Assembly: GCA_900548735.1 (NCBI GenBank)
Contig: URMC01000081.1
Span: forward strand, 1-7,228
Direction of reading: 5' to 3'
Length of the DNA: 7,228 nucleotides
From: an uncultured Eubacteriales bacterium
Lineage (GTDB): Bacteria > Bacillota > Clostridia > Oscillospirales > CAG-272
Below the pieces are notes generated by a model. The model saw only the letters and a program-made list of their open reading frames with translations, made no database searches and was not told where the DNA came from. Shown piece after piece: positions 1-4,228 of this stretch. The number at the start of each line of letters is the position of its first letter. Within the stretch, counting starts at the first letter, position 1. The position numbers and the translations under genes are program-made.

Positions 1-24
1 GGTGGCTGATGCCGAACATCCGCT

Positions 25-66
25 GTGTGCACCCAACTGACTCTGAAAGCCCCGCCGCAGGCGGCG
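25..66. repeat. Degenerate copy of a dispersed CCCAA...GCC-hairpin repeat unit
   Basis: This stretch begins GTGTGCACCCAA (25-36), which recurs exactly at 2085-2096. It ends in a small hairpin of the form CCGCC-GCA-GGCGG. The same order (CCCAA, an AGCCT/TGAAAGCC tract, then a short GC hairpin with a GCA loop) is seen at about 193-240, 2077-2141 and 2142-2204. It lies beyond the 3' end of the minus-strand gene fprA and has no coding character. I take it as one unit of an intergenic repeat family. Its outer boundary may lie left of the window. Confidence 0.5.
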
Positions 67-69
67 CGC

Positions 70-135
70 AAGAGGGGCTTTTTTCAAAAAGCCCCCTCTT
101 AAACTCCCGCAAAAACTTTCCGGCGACCGCCACCG
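70..135. repeat. Hairpin-bearing dispersed repeat, copy 1 (downstream of fprA)
   Basis: Positions 70-100 form a long inverted repeat: AAGAGGGG plus CTTTTT pairs with AAAAAG plus CCCCTCTT, with one bulged C. A conserved flank of the form CTCCCGCAAAAACTTTCCGG (from 104) and an ACCG...CCGG tract follow. The same hairpin-plus-flank order recurs at 2009-2077 with many substitutions, so the two are copies of one element. Both copies lie a short way downstream of a minus-strand gene (fprA here, nth there), so one role could be transcript ending or 3'-end protection. The T tract sits inside the stem rather than after it, so it is not a textbook intrinsic terminator. Confidence 0.6.
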
Positions 136-157
136 GACATTGGGTGGTTCTTTATAG

Positions 158-176
158 GGGCGACCATTGGTCGCCC
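158..176. repeat. Perfect 19-base palindrome (9+1+9)
   Basis: GGGCGACCATTGGTCGCCC is a perfect inverted repeat of 9-base arms around a single T at 167. From memory, short palindromes of this kind, preceded by TAGG, are scattered between genes in Oscillospirales genomes. I read it as a small dispersed palindromic element inserted in the fprA downstream region. It could also strengthen transcript ending behind fprA, but no T run follows on either strand. Confidence 0.55.
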
Positions 177-192
177 GCTTATTCGACGAACA

Positions 193-240
193 AACCCAAA
201 GTGGCGTGTCAGCCTGAAAGCCGTCCCGCAGGGACCGCCG
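193..240. repeat. Repeat unit with altered but still paired hairpin
   Basis: This unit carries ACCCAAAG, then GCGTGTCAGCCTGAAAGCC, then a hairpin GTCCC-GCA-GGGAC (223-235). It parallels the units at 2077-2204. In those units the stem is CCGCC/GGCGG, whereas here it is GTCCC/GGGAC. The loop GCA and the pairing are kept while the stem bases differ. It ends directly at the fprA stop codon, where another short palindrome, ACATTC-A-GAATGT (242-254), overlaps the stop. Confidence 0.5.
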
Positions 241-253
241 GACATTCAGAATG

Positions 254-1408
254 TTACCGGCAAAGCTCTTCTGCCAGTGCGGCGAGTTCCGTCTGGTTTT
301 CCTCGCTCATTGCCGACAGCAGTTTCACCGATTGCTCTGCAAAACGGATATTCTTACTGCCCTCCAGCATTCCGCGCATGACCTTTGCCGCCGTCGGCGC
401 CCACGAGCCGTTCTCAATCAGCGCTACGGTGCGGTTCTGATACCCATGCTCCGTCAGCGTCTCGATAAACGTGCGCATGAACGGGAAAATTCCGGCGTTA
501 TAGGTTGTGGTGGCAAGCACCAACTGACTATAGCGGAACGCGTCTTCCACCGCCTCCGCCATATCCGAGCGGGCAAGGTCGGTCAATACCACCTTTTTTC
601 CTTTCGCACGCAACAACTCCGCCAGTTTCTCCGCTGCCGCCTTGGTGTGCCCGTACACCGAGGTGTAGGCAATCAGTACGCCCTCATCCTCCGGCGTGTA
701 GGACGACCACGTGTCATACAGTTTCAGGTACTTTGAAAGATCCCCGGTGAGCACCGGTCCGTGCAATGGGCAGATCGTGGCAATCTCCAGCCCCGCCGCC
801 TTTTTGAGCAGTGCCTGCACCTGCGCGCCATACTTGCCGACAATCCCGAAATAGTAACGCCGTGCTTCGCACGCCCAATCGGTTTCCTCTCCTTCCACGG
901 CACCGAATTTGCCGAATCCGTCCGCAGAGAACAGCACCTTGTCGGTACTGTCGTAGGTCACAATCACTTCCGGCCAATGCACCATCGGTGCGGTCAGGAA
1001 CGTCAGCGTGTGGCGCCCCAGCTCCAACTTGCTCCCCTCGCCAACCACCAGACGGCGTGCGGCAAAGTCCTCCCCGTAAAATTGTTTCATCATCACAAAG
1101 GCTTTGGCGCTTGCCACCACCACTGCCTCCGGGTATTCCGCCGCAAACAGCGCGATGTTGGCGGAGTGATCCGGCTCCATATGTTGTATAATCAGATAGT
1201 CCGGCTTTCTCGTGCCCAATTCGCTTTTCAAATTTTCAAGCCACTGTTTTCCAAAATTTGCTTCAACAGTGTCTAAAATTGCAATCTTATTGTCCAAAAT
1301 GACATAAGAATTGTATGCCATGCCCTCCGGCACCACGTATTGCCCCTCAAATAAATCAATTTCCCGGTCGTTGACCCCAATGTACCGGATATCGTCAGAA
1401 ATCACCAT
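254..1408 (-). CDS. fprA: FprA-family A-type flavoprotein (flavodiiron protein)
   Basis: Flavodiiron proteins are cytoplasmic enzymes that reduce O2 to water and/or NO to N2O in anaerobes, taking electrons from rubredoxin or a related donor. The 384-residue product has both expected domains. Residues 1 to about 240 are a metallo-beta-lactamase-like diiron domain with ligands H76, E78, D80 (motif HMEPDH), H144 (VHWPE), D163 (SADGFG) and H216 (PLHGP). Residues about 243-384 are a flavodoxin domain with the FMN phosphate loop YTSVYGHT (248-255). Length is close to the family norm (about 390-410), and no rubredoxin or flavin-reductase domain is fused. The ATG start is supported by AAAAGGAG (1416-1423), 7 bases upstream on the minus strand. 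It appears monocistronic, with its own promoter and repeat-rich DNA on both sides. Family assignment is firm. Preference for O2 or NO cannot be read from the sequence. Confidence 0.96.
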   Translation of the reverse strand: MVISDDIRYIGVNDREIDLFEGQYVVPEGMAYNSYVILDNKIAILDTVEANFGKQWLENLKSELGTRKPDYLIIQHMEPDHSANIALFAAEYPEAVVVASAKAFVMMKQFYGEDFAARRLVVGEGSKLELGRHTLTFLTAPMVHWPEVIVTYDSTDKVLFSADGFGKFGAVEGEETDWACEARRYYFGIVGKYGAQVQALLKKAAGLEIATICPLHGPVLTGDLSKYLKLYDTWSSYTPEDEGVLIAYTSVYGHTKAAAEKLAELLRAKGKKVVLTDLARSDMAEAVEDAFRYSQLVLATTTYNAGIFPFMRTFIETLTEHGYQNRTVALIENGSWAPTAAKVMRGMLEGSKNIRFAEQSVKLLSAMSEENQTELAALAEELCR

Positions 1409-1470
1409 TTCGATTCTCCTTTTCTGTTTCAGCAGTCACAGCCGCAAAGAGCCGCCGCTTTTCTGCCTTT

Positions 1471-1499
1471 ATTGTACCACAATCACGCCACGCGTGCAA
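1471..1499 (-). promoter_or_regulatory. Sigma-A-type promoter of fprA
   Basis: On the minus strand, TTGCAC (1494-1499) and TACAAT (1471-1476) are separated by exactly 17 bases. A TGG just before the -10 gives an extended -10 (TGN). Transcription would start near 1464, giving a leader of about 55 bases that contains the ribosome binding site at 1416-1423. This is the best promoter match upstream of fprA. Confidence 0.75.
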
Positions 1500-1505
1500 C
1501 CGTTT

Positions 1506-1521
1506 TTTAGAGGACTCTAAA
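1506..1521. promoter_or_regulatory. 16-base palindrome upstream of the fprA -35, candidate operator
   Basis: TTTAGAGGACTCTAAA is a perfect inverted repeat of 7-base arms with a 2-base centre. It lies 6 bases upstream of the fprA -35, centred about 50 bases before the predicted start of transcription. That position suits an activator or an upstream-binding repressor. A half-site TTAACAA follows at 1526-1532. The regulator is unknown, and the palindrome does not match the PerR, Fur, LexA or NrdR consensus as I know them. Confidence 0.45.
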
Positions 1522-1566
1522 TTATTTAACAACTCCGAAAAATATCGACGAATCAAATATAATGAA

Positions 1567-1690
1567 CGGCGGGAGCAAGCCCGTGCCCTGCGGAAAAGGC
1601 AAAACGTTCTTTGCAATGTTCGCACACCCAAAAAGCTCCCCCCAGTAAAGGGAGCCAGCGCGTGAGTGCCTGAGGGATTGTAAAGGCTTA
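1567..1690. repeat. Degenerate dispersed repeats with hairpins
   Basis: Two patterns are visible. At about 1567-1590, GGCGGGAGCAAGCCCGTGCC looks like a decayed palindrome of the GGCACGGGC-AA-GCCCGTGCC kind. At 1635-1655, GCTCCC and GGGAGC form a 6-base stem around a 9-base loop, followed by CCAGCGCG...TGCCTGAGGGATTGT (to 1681). The second resembles a hairpin repeat ending in CTGAGGGATTGT that I recall from many Oscillospirales genomes. The resemblance is from memory and not checked by search. Confidence 0.45.
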
Positions 1691-1751
1691 GACTTTGCAG
1701 AGCAGAAAAGAAAAAGTTACTCTTTCCATTCCGCCATCAGATTCCACAGTT

Positions 1752-1979
1752 CTTCTTTTTCTTTTGAGAGAGCGCCCGGTAAGCCGAAACCATTCGGCTT
1801 TTCGCAAAGCGAAAAACTGCGAAGCACCGTGGGGAGAATATTTTTTGCCTCCGGCAAGTAACACGACCGCGGGCATATTTTATATGCCAAGGGAGCGGTG
1901 CGCCGCCGGGGCGAAAAAGAGTCCCTCACGGCGGATGGGCTTTGGTTTACCGGGTACTCCGGCACAAAAGAAAAAGAAG
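1752..1979. repeat. 228-base block with matching inverted ends, MITE-like
   Basis: The left end CTTCTTTTTCTTTTG (1752-1766) is an exact 15-base inverted match to 1965-1979. After an unmatched gap of 8 bases on the left and 10 on the right, CCCGGTAAGCCGAAACC (1775-1791) matches the inverse of 1938-1954 at 14 of 17 positions. The two matches occur in the same order at similar spacing, giving imperfect terminal inverted repeats of about 40 bases. Inside are hairpins at 1781-1800 (AAGCCGAA/TTCGGCTT), 1799-1815 (TTTTCGC/GCGAAAA) and 1872-1888 (GGCATAT/ATATGCC). No transposase and no clear target duplication is seen. A decayed miniature element or a folding RNA are both possible. Confidence 0.45.
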
Positions 1980-2008
1980 CAAAAAGAAAATGCCGTAAAG
2001 GAGATGCG

Positions 2009-2077
2009 TTAAGGGGGGTTTTTGAAAAAATCCCCCTTAAAATCCCCTAAAAACTTTTGGGCAACCGGTGCCGGAAT
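2009..2077. repeat. Hairpin-bearing dispersed repeat, copy 2 (downstream of nth)
   Basis: Positions 2009-2040 form a nearly perfect stem: TTAAGGGGG, a G, TTTTT, a 2-base turn, AAAAA, a T, CCCCCTTAA. The one non-Watson-Crick position is G-U in a plus-strand RNA and A-C in a minus-strand RNA. The flank AATCCCCTAAAAACTTTTGG (2041-2060) and an ACCG...CCGG tract match the element at 70-135. It lies about 190 bases beyond the nth stop codon, the equivalent side to copy 1 behind fprA. Confidence 0.6.
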
Positions 2078-2204
2078 GTTCGGCGTGTGCACCCAAAGCT
2101 GCGTACCAGCCTATTCGCCCCGCCGCAAGGCGGCGCCGGGGTGTTCGGCGGGCGCACCCAAAGCAGCGCGCCAGCCTGTTCGCCCCGCCGCAGGCGGCCG
2201 CAGG
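2077..2204. repeat. 65-base direct tandem duplication
   Basis: Two units start with TGTTCGGCG at 2077 and 2142, a period of 65 bases. Both share GCACCCAAAGC, then GCG..CCAGCCT.TTCGCCCCGCCGCA and a CCGCC-GCA-GGCGG type hairpin. They differ at scattered positions and by small indels near the end of the second unit. A third, truncated hairpin (CCGCC-A-GGCGG) follows at about 2210-2222. Related diverged units lie at 25-66 and 193-240. The array stops just short of the nth stop codon. Confidence 0.65.
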
Positions 2205-2232
2205 TGCCCCCGCCGCCAGGCGGTGTCGCCGG

Positions 2233-2901
2233 TTATTTGCCCGTGCCGCTCGCGGCGCGGGCGCCTTTTTGGCACAGCGTCTGCAAGGGGCACTCTCCGC
2301 ACTTGGGGTTTCTTGCGGTGCAGATCTCTCTGCCAAAGGAAACCAGACGATGGCAAAAGTCGCTCTGTTCCGCCGGTTCTACCAGCGAAACCAGCGTTTT
2401 CTCTACACGTGTGGGGTCTTTTTCACTTTCCGGGTACATCCCGAAGCGCCCGCAAAGGCGGATACAGTGCGTGTCGGCAACGATGGCGGGGAGCCCGAAC
2501 AAATCCCCCCGCAGCAGGTTTGCGATCTTCCGCCCCACACCGGGGAATTTCAAAAGTTCCTCCATGTCGGACGGCATCACGCCGCCGTAGTCTTCCACCA
2601 GCATCCGGGAGGCGTCCACAATATTCTGCGCTTTCGTATGATACAGCCCGCAGGGGCGGATCAGTTCCTCCACCTCGGCAACATCTGCCTTTGCCATCGC
2701 CGCGGCATCGGGAAAGCGGCGGAAGAGATCTTTGCAGACCAGATTCACCCGCGCATCGGTACACTGGGCGGAAAGCCGCCCCATCACCAGCAGCCGCCAG
2801 GGGTTGCCCTCTGCTTCCAGTGCGCATTGCGCCTCAGGATAATACGCCTTCAGCGCCGCCACGATGCCGGCTATGCGCTCTTTTTTCTCTTTTTTCGTCA
2901 T
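2233..2901 (-). CDS. nth: Endonuclease III (DNA N-glycosylase/AP lyase)
   Basis: Endonuclease III removes oxidised pyrimidines and cleaves the strand at the abasic site in base-excision repair. The 222-residue product matches the family along its length. It has RLSAQCTDARVN at 42-53 (usual form LLSAQTTD), and a helix-hairpin-helix LLKFPGVGRKIA (116-127) with catalytic lysine K125. The catalytic aspartate is D143 in VADTH. The C-terminal [4Fe-4S] motif is C194-x6-C201-x2-C204-x5-C210. The tail of about 12 residues after the cluster is short and polar. The ATG is preceded on the minus strand by GAGGAG (2913-2918), 11 bases upstream, a slightly long spacing. It has its own promoter and is divergent from rpmH. 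An adenine glycosylase (MutY) is unlikely because the protein is too short for the MutY C-terminal domain. Confidence 0.96.
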   Translation of the reverse strand: MTKKEKKERIAGIVAALKAYYPEAQCALEAEGNPWRLLVMGRLSAQCTDARVNLVCKDLFRRFPDAAAMAKADVAEVEELIRPCGLYHTKAQNIVDASRMLVEDYGGVMPSDMEELLKFPGVGRKIANLLRGDLFGLPAIVADTHCIRLCGRFGMYPESEKDPTRVEKTLVSLVEPAEQSDFCHRLVSFGREICTARNPKCGECPLQTLCQKGARAASGTGK

Positions 2902-2930
2902 CGCCGCACACGCTCCTCTCTTTTTTCTCC

Positions 2931-2959
2931 ATTATACGCCCGGATTGGTGCTTTTTCAA
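2931..2959 (-). promoter_or_regulatory. Sigma-A-type promoter of nth
   Basis: On the minus strand, TTGAAA (2954-2959) and a perfect TATAAT (2931-2936) are separated by 17 bases. Transcription would begin near 2924, leaving a leader of about 23 bases with the ribosome binding site at 2913-2918. It points away from the rpmH promoter about 80 bases to the right. Confidence 0.8.
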
Positions 2960-3041
2960 GCCCTATCCCGCTTTTTTGCCCTCCCCGGAGCCGGAAAATC
3001 CGCTCCAAAATGTGAAATTTTACCGAAAATGAAAAAAACAC

Positions 3042-3071
3042 TTGACAAGCAACTGCCTTTGCGGTTATAAT
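3042..3071 (+). promoter_or_regulatory. Strong sigma-A promoter of the rpmH-rnpA-yidD-yidC-jag operon
   Basis: TTGACA (3042-3047) and TATAAT (3066-3071) both match the consensus perfectly, with an 18-base spacer. An A-rich tract at 3011-3041 could act as an UP element. Transcription would start near 3078, giving a leader of about 85 bases before rpmH. This strength fits a ribosomal protein gene. Confidence 0.88.
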
Positions 3072-3162
3072 ATCAGTTGTCACTGTAAAAGCGTACACTA
3101 TGCCGCCCACCCGCGGCGCCCTGTCATACGCTTCCGATTCCAAAAACGAAGGAGGTGCCACC

Positions 3163-3297
3163 ATGCTCAGAACCTATCAACCCAAGAAACGTCAGAGAAT
3201 GAAAGAGCACGGATTCCGGAAAAGAATGAGAACTGCCGACGGCAGAAATGTTCTGAAAAGAAGACGCGCAAAAGGCAGAAAGAGACTGACTTACTAA
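3163..3297 (+). CDS. rpmH: Large ribosomal subunit protein bL34
   Basis: bL34 is a small basic protein of the 50S subunit. The 44-residue product has the family's normal length and pattern: MLRTYQPKKRQR at the start, EHGFRKRM (residues 15-22), and the C-terminal signature VLKRRRAKGRKRL. An in-frame ATG at 3100 would add 21 residues, but the family pattern begins at 3163. GAAGGAGGTG (3148-3157), a near-perfect anti-16S match, lies 7 bases before this ATG. It is the first gene of the operon and the closest to the strong promoter. Confidence 0.97.
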   Translation: MLRTYQPKKRQRMKEHGFRKRMRTADGRNVLKRRRAKGRKRLTY

Positions 3298-3473
3298 GTC
3301 CCGACGCCCACATAGAAACACTCCGGTGCCGGGCAACCGGGAGATTTTCTCCCAGTGCCCATCGTGCCGGGGCTTTTCTTTACGCGCGTGCGTGGGCGCG
3401 TGCATTTTAAGGTAAATGCGAAGTCCCGCGGCTCTGCCGCGGGCAACCAAACGGAAGTGAAAGGACAGGAGCT
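3298..3473 (+). promoter_or_regulatory. Structured spacer between rpmH and rnpA, possible attenuation or processing region
   Basis: This 176-base gap holds several hairpins in the plus-strand RNA. GGGAGA-TTT-TCTCCC (3339-3353) is extended by an outer GGGCA/TGCCC pair (3331-3335 with 3356-3360), and a T-rich run follows at 3374-3381. GCATTT/AAATGC lies at 3402-3419, and CCCGCGGC-TCT-GCCGCGGG at 3425-3443. None is a clean stem directly followed by a U run, so a full terminator is not shown. Partial termination or RNA processing here would lower rnpA expression relative to rpmH, as known in other bacteria; this is inference. The rnpA ribosome binding site AAGGA is at 3461-3465. Confidence 0.4.
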
Positions 3474-3851
3474 ATGAAACTTGTTGCCATTAAGGAGCAT
3501 CATCTGTATGATAAAACGTTCCGCAAGGGCAACCGCTTTGTCGGCAAATGCGTGGCGGTTTACGTACAGCGCGATTTTGCCGCCAAAAAACTGATGTCGG
3601 CAGACCCGGAGAAAAGATACCACAACCGCGTGGGGCTTTCGGTCGGCAAAAAGATCGGCGGGGCGGTAAAACGCAACCGTGCCAAACGGATTCTGCGCGC
3701 GGCGTACTGCGAGGTGCGCGGCGAGGGGCTTGCCACGGGGTATCTGATCGTGCTGGCGGCACGGGAGGAAATCCGGGACAAAAAGTCAGGCCAGGTTGCG
3801 GCGGAGCTGCGGCGTGCGTTCCGGTATCTGGGGCTTCTTTCCGACAGATGA
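3474..3851 (+). CDS. rnpA: Ribonuclease P protein component
   Basis: RnpA is the small basic protein subunit of RNase P, which assists the catalytic RNA in cutting the 5' leader from tRNA precursors. The 125-residue product has the family length and the RNR signature GGAVKRNRAKRILR (62-75). It also has the N-terminal pattern YDKTFRKGNRF (12-22) and the strand NRVGLSVGKKIG (51-62). AAGGA (3461-3465) is 8 bases before the ATG. An AGGAG at 3467-3471 is too close to serve. The stop codon overlaps the yidD start as ATGA, so the two are probably translationally coupled. Confidence 0.96.
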   Translation: MKLVAIKEHHLYDKTFRKGNRFVGKCVAVYVQRDFAAKKLMSADPEKRYHNRVGLSVGKKIGGAVKRNRAKRILRAAYCEVRGEGLATGYLIVLAAREEIRDKKSGQVAAELRRAFRYLGLLSDR

Positions 3852-4228
3852 AGTATCTTTGTATCTGGCTGATCCGCTTTTACAGAAAATTTTTATCCCC
3901 GCTCAAGCGCCACGGCTGTTGCCGCTTCACGCCGACCTGCTCGGCATACGCGCTGGAGGCGTTTCAGAAACGCGGCTTTTTTGTGGGGATGTTTCTGAGT
4001 GTGCGCCGCGTGTTGCGGTGCAATCCCTTTCACCCCGGCGGGTACGATCCGGTGCCGGAGAAAGGGCTGATTTACCGGGGGTCCAACGAGATCCCGATCC
4101 CGGATGACTGCCGCCCGGACAGCGGCGCGCCCCAGGAAAACGGGGCGGAACCTGAAAACGTGTCCGACAGAGAAGCCGACGGGAAACCGGATGGAGCTTC
4201 TGTCCAAGGAAAGGAAAAAAATCAATGA
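3848..4228 (+). CDS. yidD: Membrane protein insertion efficiency factor YidD, with C-terminal extension
   Basis: YidD is a small membrane-associated protein encoded between rnpA and yidC that aids YidC-dependent membrane insertion. The core (residues 1 to about 80) shows an N-terminal amphipathic stretch WLIRFYRKFLSP, the cysteine motif CCRFTPTCSAYA (24-35) and CNPFHPGGYDPVP (58-70). The ATG at 3848 overlaps the rnpA stop by 4 bases. The open frame extends far upstream inside rnpA, but this start gives the conserved N-terminus. Family members usually have about 70-85 residues. This one has 126, with a polar, glutamate- and proline-containing tail (about 81-126) of no recognised fold. Its stop overlaps the yidC start as ATGA. 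No strong ribosome binding site is seen, consistent with coupling to rnpA. Confidence 0.93.
   Translation: MKYLCIWLIRFYRKFLSPLKRHGCCRFTPTCSAYALEAFQKRGFFVGMFLSVRRVLRCNPFHPGGYDPVPEKGLIYRGSNEIPIPDDCRPDSGAPQENGAEPENVSDREADGKPDGASVQGKEKNQ

Larger units (their letters stand above)
1409..2232. other. 824-base intergenic region without a convincing gene
   Basis: This stretch separates fprA from nth, both on the minus strand. It holds the fprA promoter and leader (1416-1499), the candidate operator (1506-1521), an AT-rich tract (to about 1560), degenerate dispersed repeats (1567-1690), a block with inverted ends (1752-1979), a hairpin repeat (2009-2077) and a tandem duplication (2077-2204). Open frames of 62 to 105 codons cross it on both strands. 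They follow repeat boundaries, lack good ribosome binding sites and have low-complexity or arginine-rich translations, so I do not call them genes. Confidence 0.7.

Noticed and set aside
70..100. Textbook intrinsic terminator for fprA
   Set aside because: The stem is long, but the T tract lies within the stem and no U run follows on the minus-strand transcript. I list it only as a repeat with a possible 3'-end role.
9..440. 143-codon plus-strand frame at the left edge
   Set aside because: It consists of translated repeat DNA followed by sequence antisense to the 3' end of fprA.
1395..1631. 78-codon minus-strand frame upstream of fprA
   Set aside because: It covers the fprA promoter, operator palindrome and ribosome binding site in another frame, and has no start signal of its own.
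1717..1965. 82-codon minus-strand frame ending in KEKEELWNLMAEWKE, a possible decayed gene
   Set aside because: The last 15 residues look protein-like, but the rest is low-complexity and follows the inverted-repeat block. There is no ribosome binding site and no homology I can recognise, so a gene remnant cannot be claimed.
1695..2012. 105-codon plus-strand frame ending in a lysine-rich tail
   Set aside because: It spans the inverted-end block and stops at the hairpin repeat. The composition is that of translated repeat DNA and no start signal is present.
2022..3032. 336-codon plus-strand open frame, and the overlapping 315-codon frame at 2068-3015
   Set aside because: Both run antisense to nth, whose protein matches its family end to end. 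Their 5' parts are translated repeats, and the products are arginine- and proline-rich low-complexity sequence without a recognisable domain.
2902..3162. Replication origin between nth and rpmH
   Set aside because: The position would fit the conserved cluster, but I see no TTATCCACA-type box cluster and no AT-rich unwinding region beyond the promoters.
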